Shown: piece by piece, positions 17,306 through 28,028 of the stretch
Numbering within the stretch: position 1 is the first letter of the stretch
How the letters are laid out: each line of letters begins with the position of its first letter
Source of the DNA: CAIUGU01 sp965279735
GTDB lineage: Bacteria; Pseudomonadota; Gammaproteobacteria; Steroidobacterales; Steroidobacteraceae
DNA: 64,000 nt
Assembly: GCA_965279735.1 (NCBI GenBank)
Contig: OZ257260.1
Location: forward strand, 1,984,001-2,048,000
Direction: 5' to 3'
Position numbers and translations under genes: made by a program
Notes under the pieces: model-generated
Seen by the model: only the letters and a program-made list of their open reading frames with translations
What the model was told of the DNA's origin: nothing
The model's database searches: none

Positions 17306-17345
17306 AAAAAACCCGCGCGGCCGTGAAGCCTGACGCGGGTTTTTT
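17306..17345 (-). terminator. Rho-independent terminator after the TPR gene
   Basis: AAAAAACCCGCG (17306-17317) and CGCGGGTTTTTT (17334-17345) form a perfect 12-bp inverted repeat. Read on the minus strand, the GC stem is followed by a T run, so it ends transcription coming from the TonB/ExbBD/TPR cluster. Its symmetry means it could also act on the plus strand. Confidence 0.9.
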
Positions 17346-17362
17346 GGACGGAAGAGACCGGA

Positions 17363-18628
17363 TCAGGAAGCGGACGATGCCCGCAGCGACCAGAGGCCGG
17401 CCAGACGTGCCCACTGCGAATCAGCCTTGACGGCCTTGAATGCAGCCTGCGCCTGGTCCTTTTGGCCCTTCTTGAGATAGGCAATACCAAGGCTGATCTG
17501 CGCTTCGTCAGGGAGCAGCAGGCTGCCTTCCTTGATGCCGCGTGAAAGAGCTTCGATAGCCTGATCGTACTGGCCGTAGCTCAGGTAAGCCTGGCCTACA
17601 GCGACGTCAGCCTGGCCCGTAGCGGAAGCGCGAGCTTCCTTGTCCAGCTGTGCGAGTGCAGCACGGTCTTCAGCCACCTGCTTCTTTGCAGCGGCAAGTA
17701 CGCGCTCGTTGCGGGCCTTGTCGCCATTTTCCAGAACCTTGTTCGCGAAGCCGGCTTCGATGACGGTCTGCGCTTCGCCAGGAACACCCGCTTCGATAGC
17801 GAGCTGACCCATCTCGACGTAATCCTCAGCACGCTTGAGGGTGCCGGTTTCCTGCATCAGGCGGTAAAGCCCGAGGTTCAGCCGATCCGACTGGGATCCC
17901 GCAGCTTCTCCACTGCCCTTGCGCATGGTGGCCAGCAGACCATCCCAGTATTCAGGTTTTGGATAATGGCGAACGAGCTTTTCCAGCGAGGTCGAAATGC
18001 CAGCCGCATCATTGAGCTCGTAGTTCGAACGCATCAGCAACAGCAACCAGTTTTCGTCCGGCTTCTTGCCGGCGCGCTCAGTCGCTGCAATCGCAGGATT
18101 GATGCCGTCGATGGCCTGCTTGTAATTCTTCTGCAGGTAGTACGCCTGCGCCAGCAGCACCTGCATGTCGGTGTCGCCCGGCGAAGCCTTGAGATAGCGG
18201 CCAGCGTAGTCAGCAGACTTCGCATACTGCTTGGTCTGGAACGTAAGCTGGGCAACCGTCTTCAGCTTGTTCGTCAGTTCAGCAGCCGGAACCTGTCCGG
18301 AATTGACATTCTTCTCGAACGCCGCGGCCGCGCCTGCGAAATCCTTCTGGTTGATCAGGATGTAGCCGAGGAATTCATTGATCTGGTATTCCTCGAAAGG
18401 CGTCTTGCCTTCGATTGCCTGTGCTTCCTTGACCTTCGCGAGCGCCTCGGGCCAGTTCTTGGCCTTCATCGCGTCCTGGGCAGCCTTCATTGGCTTGCCG
18501 ACCTTGGGGCCAATCGAAGGACCTGCGGGCTCGCCCGCCAACACTGTTGATGGCAGCAGCGCAACGGTGGCCATCGCGCCACCCATTGCCAGACTGATAC
18601 CGAGGGTCAATGCTCTTGCTGCTCTCAT
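17363..18628 (-). CDS. Secreted tetratricopeptide repeat protein of the TonB/ExbBD cluster
   Basis: 421 residues from the ATG at 18628, which is preceded by GAGGCGACT and begins a clear signal peptide (MRAARALTLGISLAMGGAMATVALL, cleavage near ALAGEP-like VLAGE). The mature part is a set of TPR-like helical repeats (KQYAKSADYAGRYLKASPGDTD, AQAYYLQKNYKQAIDGINP, GQAYLSYGQYDQAIEALSRGI, GIAYLKKGQKDQAQAAFKAVK). It is last in tonB-exbB-exbD-exbD-TPR, so it is probably a periplasmic scaffold of that energy-transduction complex. That role is inferred from context. A frame opening further upstream (18697) is less likely because it precedes the signal peptide. Confidence 0.85.
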   Translation of the reverse strand: MRAARALTLGISLAMGGAMATVALLPSTVLAGEPAGPSIGPKVGKPMKAAQDAMKAKNWPEALAKVKEAQAIEGKTPFEEYQINEFLGYILINQKDFAGAAAAFEKNVNSGQVPAAELTNKLKTVAQLTFQTKQYAKSADYAGRYLKASPGDTDMQVLLAQAYYLQKNYKQAIDGINPAIAATERAGKKPDENWLLLLMRSNYELNDAAGISTSLEKLVRHYPKPEYWDGLLATMRKGSGEAAGSQSDRLNLGLYRLMQETGTLKRAEDYVEMGQLAIEAGVPGEAQTVIEAGFANKVLENGDKARNERVLAAAKKQVAEDRAALAQLDKEARASATGQADVAVGQAYLSYGQYDQAIEALSRGIKEGSLLLPDEAQISLGIAYLKKGQKDQAQAAFKAVKADSQWARLAGLWSLRASSAS

Positions 18629-18702
18629 AGTCGCCTCAACTGCGGCTGATAGATAAGTAACTTTTACGTTGTTGATCCCAACGCCTACGTTACTCAAGAC
18701 CT

Positions 18703-19122
18703 TTACATGAACTGTTCGTTCCCGACGAAGCCGATGCGGGTGATCCCATTCCGTTGTGCCGCAGCAAGAACGTTCGCCACCACATCGTACTTGGCGCGGC
18801 GGTTGGGCCTGACGTGAAGTTCCGGCTGAGGACTCTTCGCGGATTCGGTACGGAAATAGGACTCCAGCGAACTCATCGAGGTAGGAGTGCCATTCCAGAG
18901 CACCGTACCGTCGAAATCGATCTCGAGATCGATGACCACAGGATCGACTTCCGGCGTCACTGCGTTGGCATTCGGCTGTGGCATGTCCAGCTTCACGGCA
19001 TGCGTCATCACCGGGATGGTGATGATGAACATGATCAACAACACCAACATGACGTCGATCAGCGGCGTCGTGTTGATTTCCATCATCGGTTCGCCTTCGG
19101 CGCCACCAGCACTCATGCTCAT
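18703..19122 (-). CDS. exbD: Biopolymer transport protein ExbD (second copy)
   Basis: 139 residues, ExbD/TolR family. One N-terminal membrane helix (LIDVMLVLLIMFIITIPVM) carries the conserved membrane Asp (D in TPLIDVML) needed for proton use, and a periplasmic domain follows. It forms part of the ion-driven stator that powers TonB. It is similar to, but clearly diverged from, the upstream ExbD at 19149-19583; the two are 26 bases apart and probably both belong to the same stator complex. Confidence 0.93.
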   Translation of the reverse strand: MSMSAGGAEGEPMMEINTTPLIDVMLVLLIMFIITIPVMTHAVKLDMPQPNANAVTPEVDPVVIDLEIDFDGTVLWNGTPTSMSSLESYFRTESAKSPQPELHVRPNRRAKYDVVANVLAAAQRNGITRIGFVGNEQFM

Positions 19123-19148
19123 GTCAGTTACTCCTCGAAATCGGAAAA

Positions 19149-19583
19149 TCAGCGGGTGGCAGTGGCCTTGATGGGTTCGGTAATGAACCCGACCTTGAGG
19201 ATGCCGGCACGCTGCGCCGTCACGATGGCCCGACCGACGAACTCGTAACGCACCTCTTTATCGGCGCGTACGTGGACTTCCGGCTGTGGAACGAGCACCG
19301 CCGCCTTCTTGGCCTGCTCGAGCAACTGCTCGGTGGAAGCCATCTGGATCAGGTTCCAGTAGATCTTGCCGTCCTTGTCGACGGCGATCGTGATGTTTTC
19401 CGGCTTCGTTTCAGTCGGGATGTTCGCCGCATTGGGCAGCGCCACCGGAACTGTCTGCGTGATAACCGGTACCGTGATCAAGAAGATGATCAGCAGCACC
19501 AGCATCACGTCCACCAGCGGCGTGGTGTTGATGGTCGAAATGACCTCATCCTCGCCGCCGTCACCACCCACGCTCATGCTCAT
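19149..19583 (-). CDS. exbD: Biopolymer transport protein ExbD (first copy)
   Basis: 144 residues, ExbD/TolR family, starting MSMSVGGDGGEDEVISTINTTPLVDVMLVLLIIFLITVPVI. The conserved membrane Asp is in TPLVDVMLVLL. The periplasmic domain carries the family stretch EVHVRADKEVRYEFVGRAIVTAQ. It lies 30 bases after exbB. Two unlike ExbD copies beside one ExbB and one TonB is an arrangement known in Xanthomonads, where the second ExbD can be needed for particular substrates (established knowledge, not shown here). Confidence 0.93.
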   Translation of the reverse strand: MSMSVGGDGGEDEVISTINTTPLVDVMLVLLIIFLITVPVITQTVPVALPNAANIPTETKPENITIAVDKDGKIYWNLIQMASTEQLLEQAKKAAVLVPQPEVHVRADKEVRYEFVGRAIVTAQRAGILKVGFITEPIKATATR

Positions 19584-19613
19584 TGCGTCGCTCCAGAACC
19601 TGATGCGTGTGGA

Positions 19614-20345
19614 TTACTTGCGAGCCGCGGCCGGAGCAACTGGCTTCGCAACCGTGCCTTCGACGCGCGCGCCGCTGACTAGGTACGAGTGCACATCCGA
19701 CGCGAAGTAGCTGACCTTCTCGAGGATGTCCTTATTGCGTTGCAGCAGCCAGTTGTAACCGAGCACCGCGGGCACCGCCACGAACAGACCGATGGCCGTC
19801 ATGATCAACGCTTCACCGACGGGGCCTGCCACCTTGTCGATGCTGGCCTGGCCGGCGAGGCCGATCGCGATGAGGGCGTTATAGATACCCCACACCGTGC
19901 CGAACAGTCCGACGAACGGCGAGGTGGAACCCACGGTCGCGAGGAACGAGAGGCCGGTCTTCATGTAGCTGTTGACCTGGTCCACCGAGCGCGACAGGGA
20001 AACCGTGATCCACTCGTGGAGCGGGATCTGGTCCGTCAGGCGGCCTTCATGATGCTCGGCTGCCTTGAGGCCGTCTTCCACGATGCCGCGGAACAGGTGG
20101 CCCTTGCCGGTCAGCTTCGAAACGCCGTCACGCAGGTTGCCCACGTTCCAGAAGTTCTTCACGGTCTGCTCATACTGCTTGCGCACGCGGCGCTGGTCCC
20201 AGAGCTTCGTGAAGATGATGTACCAGGACACCAGCGACATGATCACGAGAATGATGAGCGTGCCTTTGGCGACGAAATCCCCCTGCGACCAGAGCGCTTC
20301 GAGACCATAGGGATTTTCGACTGTTGTACCGTTCGTGGGTGCCAT
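19614..20345 (-). CDS. exbB: Proton channel ExbB (MotA/TolQ/ExbB family)
   Basis: 243 residues with three membrane helices: an N-terminal one (GTLIILVIMSLVSWYIIFTKLW) and a later pair in the MotA/TolQ/ExbB domain (GLSFLATVGSTSPFVGLFGTVWGIYNAL and GEALIMTAIGLFVAVPAVLGYNWL). ExbB forms the pentameric proton channel that energises TonB together with ExbD. It starts 85 bases after tonB within an AT-rich gap and leads the exbB-exbD-exbD-TPR block. Confidence 0.94.
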   Translation of the reverse strand: MAPTNGTTVENPYGLEALWSQGDFVAKGTLIILVIMSLVSWYIIFTKLWDQRRVRKQYEQTVKNFWNVGNLRDGVSKLTGKGHLFRGIVEDGLKAAEHHEGRLTDQIPLHEWITVSLSRSVDQVNSYMKTGLSFLATVGSTSPFVGLFGTVWGIYNALIAIGLAGQASIDKVAGPVGEALIMTAIGLFVAVPAVLGYNWLLQRNKDILEKVSYFASDVHSYLVSGARVEGTVAKPVAPAAARK

Positions 20346-20430
20346 GGAAATTATGTCCTCTGCAAACTCTTAAACAAAAAGTTAATGACTAAGTAGTTAT
20401 CGACAGCTGCGCAGTCGACGGGTCGCGTGC

Positions 20431-21072
20431 TCAGTCCGTGAGCTTGAACGTCACCTTGATTTCATGCCACATCGCTGCTGGCTTGCCGTCCTGGGTGCCT
20501 GGAATGAATCTCCATGCACGGGTGGCCTCACGTACCGCTGCTTCATCGAGGCGGGGGAAACCGCTCGATGTCGATACGGTGGCCTCACGTACCCGACCAT
20601 TCTCGAGTACGTAAATGCGCAGAACGACGGTGCCAGCCTCACCCGCGCGGCGGGATGCAGGCGGATATTCAGGCTGCGTGATGCCACGCCGCGGATCCTG
20701 CTTCGGCAGGACAGTGACCGGAGCACGAGCCGCCGGTGCGGGAGGCGGTGCTGCGGGAGGAGGACGCTGGTTGGTCACTACCTGGATTGCATTGGTAGCA
20801 GGTGCATCGCTCGGCAGGTTGATCGAGATCTCGGGCGGAGGCACGAAAGGCGGCGGTGTTTCGATGTCCGGCGGCGGCGGCGGCGGCGGCTCTTCCAGAT
20901 CTTCCTGCACTTCGTCGATGAACGTGGTCTGCATCGGGCCGGCGATGAACTGCACAACCGACCTTGATAAGCCGGAATTGAGGCCCCATACGAGCAGGAC
21001 GTGAATACCGATGATCACGAGGAAGACGAGGCCCCGTCGCGATAAAAAGCCAGTGTCCTCAGTCAAGGTCAT
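20431..21072 (-). CDS. tonB: Energy transducer TonB (cluster copy)
   Basis: 213 residues. One N-terminal membrane anchor (GLVFLVIIGIHVLLVWGLN), a Pro-rich linker with a long proline run (EEPPPPPPPDIETPPPF) that spans the periplasm, and a C-terminal TonB domain (YPPASRRAGEAGTVVLRIYVLENGRV onward). It carries energy from ExbB/ExbD to outer-membrane receptors. It is the first gene of the TonB cluster, preceded by a 396-base noncoding gap. The ATG at 21072 follows GGCGGGATCCGC. Confidence 0.94.
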   Translation of the reverse strand: MTLTEDTGFLSRRGLVFLVIIGIHVLLVWGLNSGLSRSVVQFIAGPMQTTFIDEVQEDLEEPPPPPPPDIETPPPFVPPPEISINLPSDAPATNAIQVVTNQRPPPAAPPPAPAARAPVTVLPKQDPRRGITQPEYPPASRRAGEAGTVVLRIYVLENGRVREATVSTSSGFPRLDEAAVREATRAWRFIPGTQDGKPAAMWHEIKVTFKLTD

Positions 21073-21468
21073 GCGGATCCCGCCTCTGTCTCTCGTTAAG
21101 AGTAAAAATCTAGTACTGGTACCCGAAGTCTATGCGCCGGGTCCGGCTATGGTGCCTGATCGATCGTTCCTAAGAATAGCACTTTTTTTCCGGAAGGAAC
21201 CCTGCGGAAAAAAAAACCTCCCGACCACAGTTGCAAATAAGTCCGACAACAACGCTCGCTGAACACCACTTCCCACGCGAGCGGCGCGGATTGTATAGGA
21301 CCGAATCATTTTGGGCAGCTGCTTTTTTGACCACATGCAACAAGCCCTGCAGAGCGTGATGCCCTGCAAAATATTCCGACAGTCCGTGCAGCTTCCTCAT
21401 TAAGAAATTGTCACTGGAATGTTAAGAAGCGCGCTCACGGAGCCCCTGAAATACGCCGAACAGATCCA
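21073..21468. other. 396-base intergenic region upstream of tonB
   Basis: This gap lies between the two tonB genes, both on the minus strand. It contains no open frame that looks coding. What can be seen is an AT-rich inverted repeat with A/T tracts (21183-21214) and several AT-rich patches that could hold the tonB promoter. No canonical -35/-10 pair stands out, and no good Fur box was found, unlike the other tonB gene. Confidence 0.6.
21183..21214. repeat. A/T-tract inverted repeat upstream of tonB
   Basis: TTTTTTTCCG (21183-21192) and CGGAAAAAAA (21205-21214) form a 10-bp inverted repeat around a 12-base loop, the A run continuing two bases further. The GC part of the stem is only 3 bp, so it is a poor rho-independent terminator. 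It may instead be bent DNA or an UP-element-like region for tonB. Confidence 0.6.
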
Positions 21469-22110
21469 TCAACTGCGCTGTGCAGCGACCGAATTGAGTG
21501 AAAACTCGATCGGAATCAGCACAAATGCTGCCTGGGCAAGGCCGTTTTCCACGTAAGGCTTGAACTCCGCGCGCTCCACGGCTTCGCGTGCAGCCAGATC
21601 AAGTCGCGCGAAGCCGCTCGACTGTTGAACCTCGATCCGTGCAGCGTGCCCACTCGGGTCGATGAGCACACGCAGGATGACCACGCCCTGCTCCTTCTGC
21701 CGACGCGAACCCTGCGGATAGCGGGGGCTGGGCGGCCTGACATATTCAATGGCAGAAACCAGCTTTGGCGTGCCCGCTACGTTGGGCGCCGGTGAGGATG
21801 CGAGTACCTGTTTCGGTGCAACCGTGATCGCCCTGTCGGAAACGACGGCAACCGTTTCGAAATTGATCCTCTCAGGCAGGCGGCTGGTGACAGTGACTGG
21901 CACGACATCCGGAGCAGGTGGCTTCCATGGCTCCGGAGCCCGCTGCGGCTCCGCGATGAATCCGACTTCAAGCGGCGGACTCATCAGAACGCGGACCAAT
22001 TCGGGATGGGCAGCGGTCAGCATCAGGAACAGGCCAACGTGGACAGCAGCGATCACAGCGCACGCAGTGACGCGCCGACGCAACTGATCCTGGAAACTCA
22101 TCGCATTCAT
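21469..22110 (-). CDS. Energy transducer TonB (solitary copy)
   Basis: 213 residues. The layout is that of TonB: N-terminal anchor (VTACAVIAAVHVGLFLMLTAA), a Pro-containing periplasmic linker, and a C-terminal TonB domain (SPRYPQGSRRQKEQGVVILRVLIDPSG, SSGFARLDLAAREAVERAEFKP). It differs markedly from the TonB at 20431-21072 and has no ExbB/ExbD beside it, so it probably borrows a stator encoded elsewhere or the neighbouring cluster's. A Fur-box-like sequence lies 51-65 bases upstream, pointing to iron control of siderophore or haem uptake. Confidence 0.9.
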   Translation of the reverse strand: MNAMSFQDQLRRRVTACAVIAAVHVGLFLMLTAAHPELVRVLMSPPLEVGFIAEPQRAPEPWKPPAPDVVPVTVTSRLPERINFETVAVVSDRAITVAPKQVLASSPAPNVAGTPKLVSAIEYVRPPSPRYPQGSRRQKEQGVVILRVLIDPSGHAARIEVQQSSGFARLDLAAREAVERAEFKPYVENGLAQAAFVLIPIEFSLNSVAAQRS

Positions 22111-22160
22111 GCGGACGCTCGCAGAGACCCTCGAAGGGCGAGGTCAAATCCTAATGCAGA

Positions 22161-22175
22161 TGCGAATTGTTCTCA
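22161..22175 (-). promoter_or_regulatory. Candidate Fur box upstream of the solitary tonB
   Basis: The plus-strand sequence TGCGAATTGTTCTCA reads TGAGAACAATTCGCA on the minus strand, which matches 13 of 15 positions of the TGAGAATNATTCTCA core of the Fur operator when the N is counted. It lies 51 bases upstream of the tonB ATG at 22110, a usual place for a repressor site. This is a visual match, not a scored one. Confidence 0.6.
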
Positions 22176-22276
22176 ATTGAAATGTTCGCGCTCCCAAGTT
22201 CATGTCGAGGCGCTGCGACCCATACATATTAAAGAGACGGGAGAATCGAACCGGGAAAAGGCAGGCCGCCCCCGGA

Positions 22277-23712
22277 TCAGGTGGTATCTTCAGTGTCCTG
22301 CCAGCCGCCGCCCAGAACGCGGAACAGCGTGACAACCGACTGCAGCCGCGAGAGTTTCAATTGGCGGCTCTGGTCCTGGGCGGAATACAGCGTCCGCTGG
22401 GCGTCCAGCAACGTGAGCAGATCGACCGCGCCGGCCCGATAGCGGGCTTCCGCAACGTCGAGTGCGATCTGCGATTGCTCGAGCTGCACAGCCTGCTGTT
22501 CCTGCTGCCGCGCGATGCTGTCCACCCCGCCCAGTGCCTTTTCGACATCTCCGAATGCAGTGATCACCGTAGTGCGGTACGTCTGGATGACCTCCAGACG
22601 CCTGGCGTCGGCTATTTCCCGCTGGGCAGACAGTCTTCCTGCATCGAAAATGGGCCGGGCAAGAGCGAGCCCCAGGCTGAAACCCGGGTTCTCGTCAACC
22701 AATGTGGAGAAAACCCCGCTCTGGACCCCTGCTCCCGCCGTCAACCTCACGCTCGGAAAGAGGGCTGCACGGGCCGCGGCAACATTGGCATCGGCCGCAT
22801 CCAGCTGCGATTCTGCCCGACGCAGGTCAGGCCTGCGCATGAGCAGGTCAGACGGCATGCCAGGCGCCACCTGGGGAATTGCGATCGAGTCCAGACTCGC
22901 TGCGTCCACCGTGAAGGATTGCGGCAAGCGCCCAAGCAGGATCGCAAGAGTCGTCAGGGCGTCGCGCTCCTGCTGTTCCAGCGGCGGAATTCCTGCGCGC
23001 TGTCCCGCTACCGTCCCGAGTTGTTGCGCGAGATCCAGTCGCGTGGCCGCTCCACTCCGGACCCGCGCCTGGACAATCACGAGCACACGTTCCGCAATTT
23101 CCAGATTCTGCCGGGCCGTGGCCAGTCGTTCGCGCAAGGACAATATCTGCAGGTACGTATTCGCCACGCTTGTCGTCACCGTCAGCGCCACGGTCTCCTG
23201 GTCATAGCGGCTGCCGCGAATGGAGGCTTGCGCGGCGAGAGCGTCGGCACGATTGGCTCCCCAGAAATCGAGTTCATAGCTCGCGCTCAACGAGGCATTG
23301 AAGGAATCGCTTTCCACGCGATCGCTCGAGGCGATGCCGGAACGTGAGACCCCTACGCTGCCATCGAGGCTGGGTATCAGTGCAGCGCCGGCAATGCGGC
23401 CTTGCTGCTGCGCCTGCACGAGGCGAGCAGCCGCCGCGGCGAGATCGAGATTGTTCTGACGCGCCGTAGCAATCAATGCGTCCAGTTCATCACTCGAGAA
23501 GCCATGCCACCAGTCGGTCGCAGGCCATACGTCCACATTGCCGGGAACCGGCCTGTCCCACGTGGACGGCACGCTGATTGCCGCATCTTGCCGGTCTGGC
23601 AGCTGCACACAGCCTGAAAGAGCCAACGCCAGGAAGACACAGATTGAACCGGCAGGAATTTTCTTCATTGTCGGCATGTTCGTGAATCGGGTTCGCACCG
23701 GTAACCGCGGTC

Positions 23713-23716
<4 letters not shown>
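22277..23716 (-). CDS. Outer-membrane efflux lipoprotein (TolC/NodT family)
   Basis: About 479 residues from the ATG at 23716, which overlaps the macB stop (ATGA). A shorter start at 23668 gives MKKIPAGSICVFLALALSGC, a tidy lipoprotein signal, so the true start is uncertain. The lipobox LSGC is followed by two repeats of the outer-membrane efflux domain (LDALIATARQNNLDLAAAAARLVQAQ... and the second half from about residue 280). It should form the trimeric exit duct for the adjacent MacAB pump. It ends the macA-macB-duct operon. Confidence 0.9.
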
Positions 23717-25733
<2,017 letters not shown>

Positions 25734-25737
<4 letters not shown>

Positions 25738-27161
25738 GGGAAGCCCCTGAATCCTCCACCACCCTGGCCCGGTCCACGCTGCTGCGGCCCCGCAGCCTGT
25801 TGCGCCGGAGGAGCGGATTTCTTTCCGCTCACGACAGTCTCGCCCGGCATCAAGCCTTCGAGCACTTCAGCCATGACCCGATTGGTGACGCCTGTGACGA
25901 CACGACGTTCGCTCATCTTCCCTTCTGCATCGACGACAGTGACTGCCTGGACGCGCGGACGGCCCGACATGTCGGCACGAGGACCACGACCCATGCCCGG
26001 GCGCATGCCTTCGCGTTGCCCTGCCCCACCGGCGAAACCTTCGGGTCTTTGCCGCCGCGGACGGTCCGCACCGGAGGGAGCAGCAGCACCCTCCGCCGTG
26101 GCAACAACAGGTCCCTGCGCTCCTGCCTCTGCAGAAGCTCCCTTCGCTGTTTCCGCCTCCGGCGGCACATAGGCATGCAACGCGGAAACCGGCACAGTGA
26201 TCACGTCACGCGCGGCTCCCGCGACAAAGAACACTTGCGCACTCATCTGCGTTTTGAGCTCGCCATCCGGGTTCTCGACATCGAACAGCGCGGTGTACAG
26301 CACGACATTGTTGACGAGTTCGGGAGTCGGCAGGAGTTGCCGCAAACGACCTGTCCACCGGCGTTCGGGATTGCCGAGCGTGGTGAAATAGACGTCCATG
26401 CCCTCGCGCAGCTTGGGGATATCCGCTTCCGATACCTGCGTCCACACCGTCATCGTGGAAAGATCGGCAATCCGCAGGATGATCGGCGCAACCTGGTTGG
26501 CATTCAGCGTCTGGCCTTCCTTTGCCGTGAGCGATACGACTGTTCCTGCGAGCGGTGCGTAGATCTTGCTGTAACCCAGCGTCGCGGAGTCGCCCTTGAG
26601 CCCGGACTCGGTCTGCTGGATCTGCGCTTTCAGCACGCTCACCTGGGCTGTCGCCGAATCGAAAGCCGCCTTCGCACTCTGAAACGTTTCTTCAGCAGTC
26701 GCATCGTCCGCTTTCAGCTGCACCTGGCGCTGGTACTTGTCGGCGGCGAGCACGACCTGCGCCTCGCGATCGACCAGCTGTGCGCGCTGCGCCGCAAGTT
26801 GTGCGCGGGTGGACTCGACCTTGGAGGACAGCACCGTCGCGTCGATTTCCGCGACCAGGTCTCCCTGCTTGACCGTGTCACCGATCGCGACATGGATCTT
26901 TTTCAGCTGACCCGTAACCTGCGCGCCCACATCGACGTAGTCCCGCGGCTGCAGGTTGCCAAGCGCAGTCACGGTGTTCTCTATGTCGCCCTGCGAAACT
27001 TCCGCGGTGAGCAGGTCGTCGAGACTCGCTCCGCTATCGCGCTTGATCCACCAGAACGCGACCGCCCCCACGATGACCAGCAGCACCGCGCCCAGCACCA
27101 GCGATTTTCGTGATCCACCCACGCCGCCCCCGGAATTCATCTGGCTCATTGCAACCTGCAT
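25734..27161 (-). CDS. macA: MacA-type periplasmic adaptor
   Basis: About 475 residues from the ATG at 27161 (a frame further upstream exists but precedes the anchor). One N-terminal membrane segment (SLVLGAVLLVIVGAVAFWWI) is followed by the biotinyl-lipoyl half (VTALGNLQPRDYVDVGAQVTGQLKKIHVAIGDTVKQGDLVAEID), a coiled-coil hairpin (LAAQRAQLVDREAQVVLAADKYQRQVQ) and beta-barrel domains. It bridges MacB and the outer-membrane duct. Unusually, a low-complexity Gly/Ala/Pro/Arg insert of about 70 residues interrupts the distal domain, and the protein ends in a Gly/Pro/Gln-rich tail. Confidence 0.92.
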
Positions 27162-27308
27162 CTTTGTTGGTCTCTGGTGACGCGCATGAAGTATATGCAG
27201 CGCCAGCGTCCCCGTGCGTAACTCCCGGAAAAGGTTTGTCAAAAATGTTCAAGGAAGCCGGTTTCCGCGTCCCGCACCGCGAAACCGGCAGGACGCCAAG
27301 CTGAATAC

Positions 27309-28025
27309 TTAAGGGCTGACCCGGGACTGCGCCTCAAGTTCAAGGTCGAGCGTCGCAAGGCGCTCGGGGGTGCCGATGTCGTGCCAGCGACCCGCGTGCA
27401 ATTCGCCGCTGACGCGTCCTGCCCGAATCGCGCGCTGCAGGAGTGGCAACATCGGAAAGGCGCCTGGCGTGCAGCCGGCAAAAAATTCTTCCCGGTAGAT
27501 GCCGATGCCGGAATAGGTCAGGCGGCTTTCGTCACGTTCGATGACGCGCGTTCCGGCAAGTGCGAAATCTCCTTGCGGGTGGTGAGGCGAATTGGGAACC
27601 AGCACCAGATGGGCAACATCGTCGGCCGCGAGTTGCAGATCGCTGTGCAACCGCCAATCGGTCCAGATGTCGCCGTTGATCACCAGGAAAGGTCCCGGCA
27701 AGAGCCAGGGCAGGGCCTTGAAAATACCGCCCCCTGTTTCAAGCGCTTTCGCCCCCTCATCGCTGTAGTTGATTTCGATACCGTAACGCTCGCCCGTGCC
27801 GAGGGCAGCGCGCAACTTGTCGCCTTGCCACGCGAGATTGATGACTGCCTTGTCGATTCCCGCTGCAACGAGCATTGCCAGGTGATACTCGATCAGCGAC
27901 TTGCCACCCACTCTCAGCAGTGGCTTTGGGCAATCGTCGGTGAGCGGTCGCATGCGCTCACCGCGGCCCGCGGCCAGGATCATCGCGCGTGTGATCACGT
28001 CATTGGCTCTTGCTGGGGCCGACAT
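27309..28025 (-). CDS. murU: N-acetylmuramate-1-phosphate uridylyltransferase
   Basis: 238 residues, nucleotidyltransferase fold. The signature AMILAAGRGERMRPLTDDCPKPLLRVGGKSLIEY is at the N-terminus, followed by the metal/nucleotide site FLVINGDIWTD and the product-side motif HDIGTPERLATLD. MurU makes UDP-MurNAc from MurNAc-1-phosphate in the peptidoglycan recycling route that bypasses de novo MurA. Placement directly after amgK (3-base gap) supports MurU over other sugar-nucleotide pyrophosphorylases. All motifs are intact. Confidence 0.93.
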   Translation of the reverse strand: MSAPARANDVITRAMILAAGRGERMRPLTDDCPKPLLRVGGKSLIEYHLAMLVAAGIDKAVINLAWQGDKLRAALGTGERYGIEINYSDEGAKALETGGGIFKALPWLLPGPFLVINGDIWTDWRLHSDLQLAADDVAHLVLVPNSPHHPQGDFALAGTRVIERDESRLTYSGIGIYREEFFAGCTPGAFPMLPLLQRAIRAGRVSGELHAGRWHDIGTPERLATLDLELEAQSRVSP

Positions 28026-28028
28026 GCA

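Noticed and set aside
18703..19583. Two exbD genes as a recent tandem duplication
   Set aside because: The proteins differ along much of their length, so they are old paralogues rather than a fresh duplication.
22235..22260. A T-arm-like sequence (reverse complement GGTTCGATTCTCCC) suggesting a tRNA remnant
   Set aside because: The flanking bases do not form a proper T-stem, no anticodon or D-arm lies at the right distance, and the upstream side is the coding end of the efflux lipoprotein gene.
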